NCBI RefSeq assembly: GCF_016458235.1 | Contig: NZ_JAEMHK010000012.1 | Coordinates: forward strand, 62,001-126,000 | DNA: 64,000 nucleotides | DNA from: Geomonas propionica | GTDB lineage: Bacteria; Desulfobacterota; Desulfuromonadia; Geobacterales; Geobacteraceae | Direction of reading: 5' to 3' | In this document: positions 8,858-16,907 of the stretch, in pieces | Layout: each line of letters opens with the position of its first letter | How positions within the stretch are numbered: the first letter of the stretch is position 1 | Notes under the pieces: generated by a model | What the model saw: the letters and a program-made list of their open reading frames with translations, nothing else | Told to the model about the DNA's origin: nothing | Database searches by the model: none | Made by a program: the position numbers and the translations under genes

Positions 8858-8970
8858 TAACGCAAAGACGCCAAGCCGCGGAGACGCAAAGAAAAACGGA
8901 AACGGGGGAAAAGCAGACAAACCCTCACGCTTTGACCTTTGCGCTCTGCGCCTTCGCGTCTTTGCGTTGA
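8858..8970. repeat. GCAAAG-type inverted repeat, copy 1
   Basis: The left arm (ACGCAAAGACGCCAAGCCGC...) and right arm (...GCCTTCGCGTCTTTGCGTT) are inverted copies built from roughly 8-bp GCAAAG-like units. The element fills most of the cbiL-cbiF gap. The same family occurs at 26,694-26,774 and as a single arm near 21,358-21,392. Confidence 0.8.
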
Positions 8971-8994
8971 AGGTTTATATCCTTTAGCTCACGA

Positions 8995-9705
8995 TTACAG
9001 CGGGTTCTTCCTCACGATCAGCATGGAGAGGTAATCGAGCTTTTGGCCCACCAGGGACTCCAGGTCGTGGTGCACCTCTTCCTCCGCCGAACCGACCCGG
9101 CGCACGAAGACACCGCTCTTTTCCCGCCCCAGCTCCTTGAGCGCGGCATAGACGGAATCAAAGACGCGGTTCACCTTCATGAGGACCACGGTGTCGAAAT
9201 CTTCCAGGGTGCGCTTCAGCTCGTCCTTTTCGTAGGTGGCAGGGAGAATGGCGATACGCTCCGCCCCGAGGCCAAGGGGAAGGCCGGAGATGGCGGAAGA
9301 GGCGAGGATACTGGAAATGCCCGGCACCACTTCTATCTTTATCTCGGGGTACTTGGCGAGGAAGATCCTGTGGATGTAGAGGTAGGTGGAATAGAGAAAC
9401 GGGTCGCCGATGGTGACGAAGGCGACGTCCTTGCCGGCGGCAATACGCTGCGCCACCTGGTCCGCGGCCTCCTCCCAGAACGGGTCCAGCCCCTGCTGGT
9501 CTTTCACCATCGGGAACAACTGGATCAGCACTTCCTGGCGGCTACGGTCGATGAACTCCTCGACGATGGAGAGGGCGTAGCTCCCCCCTTCGGCCGCACC
9601 GGTAGGGGCACAGATGACATCCACGCTCCGTAAAATCCGCTCCGCCTTCCTGGTCAACAGTTCCGGATCGCCCGGCCCGACACCTACCGCGTAGACAACC
9701 GCCAC
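8995..9705 (-). CDS. cbiL: Cobalt-precorrin-2 C20-methyltransferase (CbiL)
   Basis: A 236-residue SAM-dependent methylase acting on cobalt-precorrin-2. Seen: VVYAVGVGPGDPELLTRKAERIL at the N-terminus, GDPFLYSTYLYIHRIF, and EVVPGISSILASSAISGLPLGLG, all typical of CbiL/CobI. The start is a GTG at 9705 whose G is shared with the TAG stop of cbiET (TAGTG); GGGGAGGAG just upstream is the ribosome site. A longer in-frame reading to 10,167 is only a shadow of cbiET. The length matches the family. Confidence 0.93.
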   Translation of the reverse strand: MAVVYAVGVGPGDPELLTRKAERILRSVDVICAPTGAAEGGSYALSIVEEFIDRSRQEVLIQLFPMVKDQQGLDPFWEEAADQVAQRIAAGKDVAFVTIGDPFLYSTYLYIHRIFLAKYPEIKIEVVPGISSILASSAISGLPLGLGAERIAILPATYEKDELKRTLEDFDTVVLMKVNRVFDSVYAALKELGREKSGVFVRRVGSAEEEVHHDLESLVGQKLDYLSMLIVRKNPL

Positions 9706-10922
9706 TACTCCTCCCCTTTCCAGGCGGCGATCACGTACACCGGATTGTGAGCAGCGAACATCTTGTAGTCGGTGAGGTTGCGGGTCTTGGAGATGTTGAC
9801 ACAGGTGACCTCGACGGTGTAGCCGTGGTCTTCCAGGAATTCCACCGACTTGGTCAGGGTGTCCAGGGTCACCGCGTTGAGCACGATGAAGCCTTCGGGC
9901 TTCAGGCGCTTGTCCACCGCCTCGATGATCTCCTCCAGCATGCCGCCGGAGCCGCCGATGAAGACGCGGTCGGGATCGGGCAGGTCCTCCAGCCCTTCGG
10001 GCGCGAAGGCCTCGGCCACGGTGACGTTGCGGGCCACGAACTTCCTCAGGTTCTCCTTGAGGTAGGTCAGGTACTGCGGGTTCTTCTCCAGGGCGAAGAT
10101 GCGGCCGTTGGGCATCAGGTTCCCCGCCTCGATGGAGACGGAGCCGCTGCCGGCGCCGATGTCCCACATCACCAGGTCGTCCTGCAGTTGCAGTTTGCCC
10201 AGGGTGATGGCGCGCACCTCTTCCTTGGTGATCAGCTTCTTGGCGGTGGCGAACTCATCGTCGCGGATGCCGATCACCGGGTAGTTCTCGAGGTTCGGCT
10301 CCCAGGTCTTGATCAGGATCAGGATGTTGAGCGGCGAGCACTTGAAGTCGGCCAGGCCGCGGATGTCGGTCTTGGTGAATTTCTCAGTGGCAAGCCCCAG
10401 GTCCTCGCAGACCCATGCCTCGTACCCCTCGGCACCGCGGTGGATCAACTCCCGGGCCAGGACCGCGGGGGTATTAACGCTGTCGGTGAGGATGGCGATC
10501 TTCTCGGAGGCCACGATGCGGTCCAGGGCCGGCTTGATCCCCCTGCCGTGCACGGACACGAAGGTGGCGTCGTCCCAAGGCTCCTTGATCCGCGCGAAGG
10601 CGTACTGCACGCTGGTCACGTTGGGGTAGATCTCGATGCGCTCTTTGGGGAGGTTCCTGAGCAGGAAGCGCGCGACACCGAAGAAGTTGGGGTCACCGGA
10701 GCCGAGCACCACGGTCTTCTTCTCCGTGTTCTTCAGGTGCTCCAGCATTATGGAGAGGTCTTCAAGGAGACGTTTCTCCCCCTTGAAGTCGGGGAAGATG
10801 TCCAGCAGACGCTTGTGGCCGATCAGGACCTCGGCGTTGTCGATCACCTCGAGTGCCTGTTTGCCGAAGCCTTCCCACCCCTCGATGCCCGCGCCGACGA
10901 GGAAAATCTTTTGTTCCGCCAT
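9705..10922 (-). CDS. cbiET: Fused cobalt-precorrin-7 C5- and cobalt-precorrin-6B C15-methyltransferase (CbiE-CbiT)
   Basis: A 405-residue CobL-like fusion. The N-terminal half (about 1-200) is CbiE (IFLVGAGIEGWEGFGKQALEVI, VVLGSGDPNFFGVARFLL, VTSVQYAFARIKEPWDDA). The C-terminal half (about 215-405) is CbiT, a class I SAM methyltransferase with MWDIGAGSGSVSIEAG as motif I and RVFIGGSGGMLEEII. It methylates C5 and C15 and decarboxylates the ring C acetate. The fusion is common in many bacteria. A GGAGGGGGG precedes the ATG; the stop overlaps the cbiL start by 1 nt. Confidence 0.95.
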   Translation of the reverse strand: MAEQKIFLVGAGIEGWEGFGKQALEVIDNAEVLIGHKRLLDIFPDFKGEKRLLEDLSIMLEHLKNTEKKTVVLGSGDPNFFGVARFLLRNLPKERIEIYPNVTSVQYAFARIKEPWDDATFVSVHGRGIKPALDRIVASEKIAILTDSVNTPAVLARELIHRGAEGYEAWVCEDLGLATEKFTKTDIRGLADFKCSPLNILILIKTWEPNLENYPVIGIRDDEFATAKKLITKEEVRAITLGKLQLQDDLVMWDIGAGSGSVSIEAGNLMPNGRIFALEKNPQYLTYLKENLRKFVARNVTVAEAFAPEGLEDLPDPDRVFIGGSGGMLEEIIEAVDKRLKPEGFIVLNAVTLDTLTKSVEFLEDHGYTVEVTCVNISKTRNLTDYKMFAAHNPVYVIAAWKGEE

Positions 10923-10969
10923 GCCCCCCTCCTTTCCATCACAGTGTCAAAAAACTCTTCGACTAGGTC

Positions 10970-11085
10970 CATCCCCCTCTCCCCCTGGGAGAGGGTCGGG
11001 GTGAGGGCGCTGCGATAGGCGATGCCCAAGGTTACGGCACCCCCCTCACCCGCCCTTCGGGCACCCTCTCCCAGAGGGAGAGGGA
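10970..11085. repeat. CTCTCCC-type inverted repeat doublet
   Basis: Two palindromic arms (CCCTCTCCCCCTGGGAGAGG and CCCTCTCCCAGAGGGAGAGG) lie in the gap between cbiD and cbiET. They resemble the element at 2040-2061. Confidence 0.7.
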
Positions 11086-11090
11086 ACCTG

Positions 11091-12161
11091 TTACCTGTCG
11101 AAGTAAAGCGCTTCCCCCTGGTACCCCGCCAGGAACACCCGCACTTTCAAAAACGGCGCCAGTTCGGCGCAGGCCTCGGCCACCTTGCCGCAAACCAGCT
11201 TGATCAGCACCTTGTCGAAGCCGGACTCCTCCAGCAGATGACGCGCCGTATTGGCTTCACGCGCCAGTGTTTCCAGGTGCGCCGTGGCCGGGTTCTCCTT
11301 CAGCCAGGAGGCTACCGTCATCATGTCCAGCTCGGAGGAGGTGACGTGGGTCTGCTCGTGGCCGCAGGCGACCTTCACCAGCTTGGCGAACTGACCCGCC
11401 ACCACCACCTCGGGAACGCCTTTCCTGGCGCAGCTCTCTAGCGAGTAGCCGAAGTGGTCCCCCATCATGACGAACGATTCCTCGGTCAGCTTGAGCACCC
11501 GCTGCACCGCCAGCTCCGAGCTGCGTCCGGTGGAGAGGACCACGGTCCGGGAGCCGCAAGCGAGCGCCACATCTATGGAGGTGTCAACCGTGTCGGTCCA
11601 GGCCCTGGTGGATATCGGCTTGACCACCCCGGAGGTTCCCAGGATCGAGAGCCCGCCGATGATCCCCAGCCGTTCGTTCAGCGTTTTCTTGGCCAGTTCC
11701 TCGCCGTTGGGGATGCTGATGGTAAAGGTGAGGGTGGCCGGTACGCACCGGACGGCGAAGACTTCCTTCACTACCTCCAGGATCATGCTGCGCGGCACGG
11801 GGTTGATGGCCCACTCGCCTACCGGCACCGCCAGCCCCGGTTTGGTCACCTTGCCGATGCCGACGCCCCCCAGGATCACGATGCGGTTCTTGGTGAACAT
11901 GTCGACTTGGGCGGTGACGTGGATCTGGGCGCCGTTGGTCACGTCCGGATCGTCACCGGCGTCCTTGACCACGTAGCAGGAAGCGGTGTTCTCGTGCAGC
12001 ACGCCACCCTCGATGCGGAACCGCGCCCCCTGGCCGCAGGGGAGCGTCAGTTGCACCTCGTCGACCAGGGACTGGTCGCGCAGCATCTGGGCGGCGCCTT
12101 TAACGGCGGCGGCGGCACAGGCACCGGTGGTGAAGCCGTATCTAAGTTCTTTCCCGCTCAT
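11091..12161 (-). CDS. cbiD: Cobalt-precorrin-5B C1-methyltransferase (CbiD)
   Basis: A 356-residue enzyme that methylates C1 in the anaerobic pathway. Seen: LRYGFTTGACAAAAVKGA at the N-terminus, VKDAGDDPDVTNGAQI, GGVGIGKVTKPGLAVPVGEWAINPVPR and LGTSGVVKPIS, all family hallmarks. Full length, start MSGKEL. It is separated from cbiET by a palindromic doublet and from cbiC by about 80 bp that contains no recognisable riboswitch. Confidence 0.95.
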   Translation of the reverse strand: MSGKELRYGFTTGACAAAAVKGAAQMLRDQSLVDEVQLTLPCGQGARFRIEGGVLHENTASCYVVKDAGDDPDVTNGAQIHVTAQVDMFTKNRIVILGGVGIGKVTKPGLAVPVGEWAINPVPRSMILEVVKEVFAVRCVPATLTFTISIPNGEELAKKTLNERLGIIGGLSILGTSGVVKPISTRAWTDTVDTSIDVALACGSRTVVLSTGRSSELAVQRVLKLTEESFVMMGDHFGYSLESCARKGVPEVVVAGQFAKLVKVACGHEQTHVTSSELDMMTVASWLKENPATAHLETLAREANTARHLLEESGFDKVLIKLVCGKVAEACAELAPFLKVRVFLAGYQGEALYFDR

Positions 12162-12242
12162 ACTTCATCCCATGTGAAGAAGGAAATTACAAAAAATTGC
12201 ATAAAAAGACCGGCCGGTAACGGGCTCCCGGCATCAAAAAGG

Positions 12243-12896
12243 CTAGTTTCCAGGCTCAGCGCCGACGGCCTGGATGAGTATCGCGTTCATCACCGCGGCT
12301 GCAACGTTGGAGCCCCCCTTGCGCCCGAGGTTGGTGACGAACTGCAGTTCCGGATATTCTCGTGCCAGTTCGCGCAGGGCGTCCTTGCTCTCCGCAGCGC
12401 CGACGAAGCCGACCGGCAGCGCCACGATCAGTCTGGGGCGCACCCCTTCCTCGCGGATGAGCCTGATCAATTCGAAAAGGGCCGTGGGTGCGTTGCCGAT
12501 GACGAAGATGCCGTTGGCCGCGTCCCGTGCCGCTTTACGCATGGCGAGAATGGAACGGGTCACCCCCAGCTCCTTGGCCTCCTTGGCCACCTGCGGGTCC
12601 GCGACGAAACAGGAGAGCTGCGCGCCGAACCGGTTGAGCCGCTCCTTGTTAATGCCGGAGATGATCATGGTGGTGTCGGTCACGACGCCCGATCCGGCGC
12701 GGATCGCCTCGATGCCGTCGGCTACCGCCCGCTCCGTGATCACCATGCTGCGGGCGTAGTCGAAGTCGGCGCTGGTGTGGATGGCGCGGCGGACCAGGGG
12801 CCAGCTTTGCGCGTTCCAGTTGTGCGGCCCCAGTTCCTCCTCGATGATGCGGAACGACTCCGCCTCGATCTCTTCGGGGCGCAGGTGTACCGACAT
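12243..12896 (-). CDS. cbiC: Cobalt-precorrin-8 methylmutase (CbiC)
   Basis: A 217-residue enzyme that moves the C11 methyl to C12, making cobyrinate. Seen: IEAESFRIIEEELG, VRRAIHTSADFDYA with the catalytic His, DTTMIISGINKERL, GNAPTALFELIRLIREEGVRP and ALPVGFVGAAESKDAL. ATG 12,896 overlaps the cbiX stop by 1 nt (TGATG), with AGGTGG upstream. An in-frame GTG three codons earlier is possible but has a poorer ribosome site. Confidence 0.95.
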   Translation of the reverse strand: MSVHLRPEEIEAESFRIIEEELGPHNWNAQSWPLVRRAIHTSADFDYARSMVITERAVADGIEAIRAGSGVVTDTTMIISGINKERLNRFGAQLSCFVADPQVAKEAKELGVTRSILAMRKAARDAANGIFVIGNAPTALFELIRLIREEGVRPRLIVALPVGFVGAAESKDALRELAREYPELQFVTNLGRKGGSNVAAAVMNAILIQAVGAEPGN

Positions 12897-13279
12897 CAGT
12901 GCCACCTCTGCTCGGTGAGGGTTTCGGCGACGCGCTCGACCACGACCTCGGCCAGCTTGTCGTGCACGCCCAGGTGTTTGCCGAGCACCATCTCCACGCC
13001 GGGGTGGCGTTTCCTCGCCTCTTCCAGTTCCTCGGGGAGGTCCTCCAGGACGTGAGCGCCCATGTAGAGGAAGTAGGGGACCAGGAGGATGCGCTCCGCC
13101 CCCTGCGCCACGCAGGCGTCCACCCCCTGCTGGATATTGGGAAGGTGCTGTTCGCGAAAGGAGACCTCGACGATCTCGAACTGCGTCATTTTCTGCACCC
13201 GTTTAGCGATTTCGTGCACCGCGTTATTCGCGTCGGCGATCCTGCTGCCGTGAGCCATCAAGAGTAATGCTGTCTTCAT
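12896..13279 (-). CDS. cbiX: Sirohydrochlorin cobaltochelatase, short form (CbiX-S)
   Basis: A 127-residue small CbiX that inserts Co2+ into sirohydrochlorin, the first committed step of anaerobic cobalamin synthesis. Seen: LLLMAHGSRIADANNAV with the catalytic His, VSFREQHLPNIQQGVDACVAQG, and LLVPYFLYMGAHVLEDLPEEL carrying the second metal His. The length equals one half of the double-domain CbiX/CbiK, so it should act as a homodimer. It lacks a His-rich tail or Fe-S motif. GAGGTG precedes ATG 13,279. It is the first gene of the block. Confidence 0.93.
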   Translation of the reverse strand: MKTALLLMAHGSRIADANNAVHEIAKRVQKMTQFEIVEVSFREQHLPNIQQGVDACVAQGAERILLVPYFLYMGAHVLEDLPEELEEARKRHPGVEMVLGKHLGVHDKLAEVVVERVAETLTEQRWH

Positions 13280-13294
13280 GAACACCTCAAAAGC

Positions 13295-13466
13295 CGTTCA
13301 ACGTTCTACGTTCAACGTTCAAGTTACCACTGCTGTTTTTTGTGCTACCGTACCTCGACTTGCGAGCCTGCTGTCCCCGCTCCACTGCACGTCCACACGT
13401 GCCGTCGCCGCTCTGAAGCCATGCTGGAAGCAAAACATCGAACGTTGAACGTTGAACCTTGAACGG
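13295..13466. repeat. CGTTCAACGTTC-type inverted repeat doublet
   Basis: The left arm at 13,295-13,322 (CGTTCAACGTTCTACG...) and the inverted right arm at 13,438-13,466 (AACGTTGAACGTTGAACC...) are made of 9-bp units. The 115 bp between them hold no gene and no cobalamin riboswitch that could be recognised. Confidence 0.75.
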
Positions 13467-13469
13467 CCC

Positions 13470-14765
13470 TTAGCCTTTCCATCCCTTCTGATACTCCCGC
13501 ACCAGCTTCTCCACCGCGCGCTTGGCGGGCGCCTTCCAGGGGCCCACTGCGGCGAGAACCAGATTCTTCGGGGCGAACAGGGCCTGGGCCATCTGCTTCA
13601 ACTCTTCCGCACCGACCGCGGCCGCCTCGATCCGATCCTCCTCGATAGTCCGGACCAGCGACATCAACTCGCCCCAGCCGTAGCGGACCTGCATCTCGTA
13701 GGTCGAATCGGCGCTGTACTCGAGATCGTAGAAATACCCTTCCTTGACCCGCGCCAACTCTGCCTCCCCGACCTCCTCAAACGCCAGACTCTTCACCTCG
13801 CGCAACACCTCGGAGACGGCCAGCACCAGGTTCTCCGGCGCTGTGGACAGTTCGATGGCGAAGGCCCCGGTCTCCTCGTAGGCCGACAGCGACGCATCCA
13901 CGGAGTAGACGATGCCGAGCTTCTCCCGCAGCGACAGGTGCAGTCGCGAACTCCCGCCGCCGGAAAGGATGCGCCGCATCAGCCGCAGCCCCATGAGGCG
14001 CTTGTCCTGCCGGGCAAAACCACGGAAGGCGATCTGCAGGTTCACCTGGCTGTCCGAATCCTTGACGAAAACAGCGCGCGGCTCCTGCTGCACCTGGTTG
14101 GCCGGGAGGGGCGGAATGGCGCTGCCGCCGCTCCAACCAGCAAAGAACTTCTCGCACGCCGCGAAGAACTGCTCCGAGTTGTGCCGTCCCGCGGCTACGA
14201 TGAGTGCGTTGCCGGGAACGTAATGATCAGCGAGATAGCTGCGCAGGTCCTGTTCGGTGATCCCCTTGATGCTGTCGAGATCCCCGATGGTGGGGGTGCC
14301 CAGGGGATGATCGGGCCACAAGAGCTTGCTGCAGAGGTTGCTGGTGTTGGTCTCCTCGCCGCGCTCGTTGATGTCCTCCAGCGCCTCCTCGGTGATGATT
14401 CGCTTCTCTATCTCCAACCCTTCCAGGGTCGGGGACAAAAGCATCGAGGAAAAAAGACGAATCCCCTCGCCTATCTGGCCGGGATGGACGCGGGAGAAGT
14501 AGCAGGTGGTCTCCTCGTCGGTGGCCGCGTTGACGCTGCCGCCGATGGCTTCGAAGGCGATCTCAAGTTCCAGGTTGGAAACAAATTCGCTGGAACCGCG
14601 GAAGAGCATGTGCTCCAGGAAATGGGAGATGCCGGCCTTGCCGGGGGTGTCGTTACGGCCTCCCGCCTTTATATAGATGGCAATCTCCGCGCTGTGCAGG
14701 TGTGGCATCTCGACTGAAACGAGGCGCAGCCCGTTGGGGAGAACCTTCTTGGTACAACTGAGCAT
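13470..14765 (-). CDS. M16-family zinc metallopeptidase (processing-protease type)
   Basis: A 431-residue member of the pitrilysin/M16B family. The inverted zinc motif HFLEHMLFRGSSEF (HxxEH) lies at about residues 50-60, with the downstream ligand glutamate in TDEETTCYFSRV or nearby. It has the two M16 domains expected of a bacterial processing-peptidase homologue. The start is ATG 14,765 with GGAGG four bases upstream. No signal peptide is visible, so a cytoplasmic site is likely. In other bacteria such genes often sit near pnp/rpsO; here the neighbours are cobalamin genes and a membrane protein, so the context gives no substrate. Confidence 0.9.
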   Translation of the reverse strand: MLSCTKKVLPNGLRLVSVEMPHLHSAEIAIYIKAGGRNDTPGKAGISHFLEHMLFRGSSEFVSNLELEIAFEAIGGSVNAATDEETTCYFSRVHPGQIGEGIRLFSSMLLSPTLEGLEIEKRIITEEALEDINERGEETNTSNLCSKLLWPDHPLGTPTIGDLDSIKGITEQDLRSYLADHYVPGNALIVAAGRHNSEQFFAACEKFFAGWSGGSAIPPLPANQVQQEPRAVFVKDSDSQVNLQIAFRGFARQDKRLMGLRLMRRILSGGGSSRLHLSLREKLGIVYSVDASLSAYEETGAFAIELSTAPENLVLAVSEVLREVKSLAFEEVGEAELARVKEGYFYDLEYSADSTYEMQVRYGWGELMSLVRTIEEDRIEAAAVGAEELKQMAQALFAPKNLVLAAVGPWKAPAKRAVEKLVREYQKGWKG

Positions 14766-14779
14766 CAAACCTCCGTACT

Positions 14780-15229
14780 TCAGAGTGCCGCCCCCTTCGC
14801 GGTCAGCCAGGCGACCGCCGCGTAGCGCGCCAGTTTGCCGGTCAGGACCAGTAGGGAAAAGCGGATGAAACCGACCTGCAGTACGCCGCCGACCAGACAG
14901 AGCGGGTCGCCGATCACCGGCAGGAAACTGAACAGAAGCGACAGCGACCCGAAGCGCTCATAGAACCGCTCCGCCTTCCTCGTCGTCGCCTCGTCCATGC
15001 GCAGCACCCGGCGCCGCAGGAAGTCGCCGCCGTAGAGGCCGATCCAGTAGGTGCTGAGCGCCCCCAAGTAGTTGCCGGCGGTGGCAACCGCGACCACGGC
15101 GACAGGATTTTGCCCCCCGATCAACAGCGCCACGACCAGCCATTCCGAGCCGAGCGGCAGCAGGGTGGCGGCCAGGAAACTCAGCAGAAACAGGGAGTAA
15201 AACCCGTAATTGACCAGCCACTCGTGCAT
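14780..15229 (-). CDS. YqaA/SNARE-associated (DedA-related) small membrane protein
   Basis: A 149-residue inner-membrane protein with about four hydrophobic segments. The pattern LLPLGSEWLVVALLIGG, ATAGNYLGALSTYWIGLYGG and LSLLFSFLPVIGDPLCLVGG matches YqaA-type members of the SNARE-associated/DedA superfamily, whose precise transport role is unsettled. ATG 15,229 begins the conserved region (MHEWLVNYGFYSLFLLSF). The longer in-frame reading to 15,391 runs across the aroF promoter and is rejected. It lies 14 bp downstream of nothing else on this strand and probably shares its transcript with the peptidase gene. Confidence 0.82.
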   Translation of the reverse strand: MHEWLVNYGFYSLFLLSFLAATLLPLGSEWLVVALLIGGQNPVAVVAVATAGNYLGALSTYWIGLYGGDFLRRRVLRMDEATTRKAERFYERFGSLSLLFSFLPVIGDPLCLVGGVLQVGFIRFSLLVLTGKLARYAAVAWLTAKGAAL

Positions 15230-15344
15230 TCCGGTCAAATTAGCGGAAAGGGTGCTGATTGTCAAACAACATTGAATTAAATCGGGACTAAGTGAGTGCG
15301 CTGCAGGAGGGGTGTCACAGGTAACAGCAGGGGCAACTTTTTTG

Positions 15345-15373
15345 TTGACATTAGAGCCTGCGAGTAGCATAAA
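15345..15373 (+). promoter_or_regulatory. Sigma-70-type promoter for the aroF leader
   Basis: TTGACA (15,345-15,350), a 17-bp spacer, then CATAAA (15,368-15,373). The predicted start of transcription, about 15,380, falls at or next to the leader-peptide ATG, so the leader may be translated without a 5' leader. Confidence 0.65.
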
Positions 15374-15380
15374 CACTGTC

Positions 15381-15467
15381 ATGATCAACACCGGCTACTT
15401 TACCTTTACTAACTTTTACTTTTGGTACGGCTTTTATTTTAGGCCGTCGCCCCGGGTAGAGGTGTAA
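15381..15467 (+). CDS. Aromatic-rich leader peptide of the aroF attenuator
   Basis: A 28-codon ORF beginning ATG 15,381 and ending TAA 15,467. Residues 6-20 (GYFTFTNFYFWYGFYF spans 5-20) contain six Phe, four Tyr and one Trp, eleven aromatic residues out of fifteen. Such density is the hallmark of amino-acid attenuation leader peptides (as in pheA and trp leaders). It sits directly upstream of a DAHP synthase gene, the entry enzyme to aromatic amino acids, and is followed by mutually exclusive hairpins and a terminator. It lacks a clear ribosome binding site; either it is leaderless or transcription starts further upstream. Function is inferred, but the composition and position are hard to explain otherwise. 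Confidence 0.85.
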   Translation: MINTGYFTFTNFYFWYGFYFRPSPRVEV

Positions 15468-15502
15468 TTTAGGTAGCAGGTACTAAATTCCGAACCGAAG
15501 CT

Positions 15503-15596
15503 GGGGTGGCAGGACTCTCCTCCCCCTTATGGTTCGCGAAGCTGATTTACCAGAACATCATACTAAGGGCCGGGGGAGCAATCCTCCGGCCTTTTC
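15503..15596 (+). promoter_or_regulatory. Transcription attenuator (antiterminator and terminator) of aroF
   Basis: GGGGTGG (15,503-15,509) can pair with CCTCCCC (15,519-15,525). The overlapping CTCCCCC (15,520-15,526) can instead pair with GGGGGAG (15,572-15,578), which is the 5' arm of a terminator hairpin GGCCGGGGG / TCCTCCGGCC followed by TTTT (15,568-15,595). These form the three alternating pairings of a classical attenuator. An earlier segment CGCCCC (about 15,437-15,444) can also pair with GGGGTG, linking the ribosome position on the leader peptide to the switch. The pairings are read by eye; energies were not computed. Confidence 0.72.
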
Positions 15597-15624
15597 GCTT
15601 TCGGGGACCAAAAGGAGCGTGAGT

Positions 15625-16644
15625 ATGATCGTGGTAATGAAGGCAGGAGCGGCAAAGAAGGAACGGGACGCGGTCACCAAGAGGATCAAGGAACTCGGCT
15701 ACACCCCGCACATCATCCACGGCACCACCCGCGACGTGATCGGCGCGGTCGGGGACGAACGGGGCAAGAGCGTGCTGCAGACGATCGAGTCGATGCAGGG
15801 CGTGGAGAGCGTGGTCCCCATCCTGCAACCGTACAAACTGGCGTCCAAGGAAGTGAAGAAAGAGCCGAGCATCGTGCGCATCTCGGACACCCTCGCCATC
15901 GGCGGCAAGGAACTGGTGGTCATGGCCGGCCCCTGTTCGGTGGAGAACGAGGAGCAGATCATCGAATCGGCCCATGCGGTCAAGGCGGCCGGCGCCCAGA
16001 TGCTCAGGGGCGGCGCCTTCAAACCCCGCACCTCCCCCTACTCCTTCCAGGGCCTTGAAGAAGAAGGCCTGAAGCTCCTCGCCAAGGCTCGCGACCTGAC
16101 CGGCCTCCCCTTCGTCACCGAGGTCATCGATCCCGAATCCGTCGATTTGGTCGCATCCTACTCCGACATGCTCCAGATCGGCGCCCGCAACGCCCAGAAC
16201 TTTGCCCTCTTGAAGAAAGTCGGGCAGATCAACAAGCCGATCCTGTTGAAGCGCGGCATGTCCATGACCATCCAGGAATTCCTGATGAGCGCCGAGTACA
16301 TCATGAGCGAGGGGAACCAGTCCGTGATCCTGTGCGAGCGCGGCATCAGGACCTTCGAGACCGCCACCAGGAACACCCTCGACCTCTCCGCGATTCCGGT
16401 CTTGAAGAACAAGACCCACCTCCCCATCGTCATCGACCCCTCCCACGGCACCGGCAACTACCACTACATCGCGCCGATGTCCTACGCCGCGGTCGCTGCC
16501 GGCGCCGACGGCTTGATCATCGAGGTTCATCCCGATCCGGAAAAGGCCTCCTCCGACGGGCCGCAGTCGCTGAAGCCGAAGAAGTTCCAGGCATTGATGG
16601 ACCGCCTGAAGCTGTTCGCGGAAGCGGCGGACAAGTCGCTGTAA
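15625..16644 (+). CDS. aroF: 3-deoxy-7-phosphoheptulonate (DAHP) synthase, type I-beta
   Basis: A 339-residue enzyme condensing phosphoenolpyruvate with erythrose 4-phosphate, the first step of the shikimate pathway. The N-terminal ferredoxin-like/ACT-type regulatory domain (about 1-75, [15 protein letters not shown]) precedes a TIM barrel with [49 protein letters not shown] and [14 protein letters not shown]. The N-terminal domain is the Thermotoga-type allosteric module for aromatic end-product inhibition. ATG 15,625 has AAAGGAG upstream; an in-frame ATG at 15,529 would put the attenuator terminator inside the gene and is rejected. Expression is likely controlled by the leader-peptide attenuator just upstream. 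Confidence 0.95.
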   Translation: MIVVMKAGAAKKERDAVTKRIKELGYTPHIIHGTTRDVIGAVGDERGKSVLQTIESMQGVESVVPILQPYKLASKEVKKEPSIVRISDTLAIGGKELVVMAGPCSVENEEQIIESAHAVKAAGAQMLRGGAFKPRTSPYSFQGLEEEGLKLLAKARDLTGLPFVTEVIDPESVDLVASYSDMLQIGARNAQNFALLKKVGQINKPILLKRGMSMTIQEFLMSAEYIMSEGNQSVILCERGIRTFETATRNTLDLSAIPVLKNKTHLPIVIDPSHGTGNYHYIAPMSYAAVAAGADGLIIEVHPDPEKASSDGPQSLKPKKFQALMDRLKLFAEAADKSL

Positions 16645-16746
16645 AGACGGGGAATAAAGGCAGGGGCTAGGGTCTGGGGGCTAGGAGGGGAAGGTTGCAG
16701 CATTTCCCCTCCCGGCCTCCCCTCTCACGACCTCCGCCACTGCCCC

Positions 16747-16847
16747 TGTAGGGGCGAATAATTATTCGCCCAGCGCTGTTGCCTCACGGGTGCGGCTCGT
16801 CTACCAGGAAATGGCGGAAAGCGGGCGAATGATTATTCGCCCCTACA
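16747..16847. repeat. REPIN-like inverted doublet, copy 3
   Basis: TGTAGGGGCGAATAATTATT...CGCCC, a spacer of about 50 bp, then the inverted arm GGGCGAATGATTATTCGCCC...CTACA. It lies between aroF and the next gene. Confidence 0.88.
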
Positions 16848-16907
16848 GTGGATGACATGACATTTTAAGGTATGCTCTCCGGGTACTTACACCGGAGGAG
16901 GTGACCT

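Noticed and set aside
9706-10167. N-terminal extension of cbiL beyond GTG 9,705
   Set aside because: This frame is an out-of-frame shadow of cbiET on the same strand with Arg/Gly/Pro-rich composition; cbiL homology starts at the GTG.
13280-13469. Cobalamin riboswitch before cbiX
   Set aside because: Apart from an isolated CCACTG there is no B12-box or matching fold; the stretch is an inverted pair of CGTTCAACGTTC-type repeats.
15381-15620. T-box or other tRNA-sensing leader for aroF
   Set aside because: No match to the T-box core (TGGnACCGCG) was found; GGGGTGGCAGGA is only superficially similar. The aromatic leader peptide explains the region better.
15529-15624. In-frame upstream extension of aroF to ATG 15,529
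   Set aside because: It would place the attenuator terminator inside the coding region, lacks conservation, and ATG 15,625 has a proper ribosome site and matches the DAHP synthase N-terminus.
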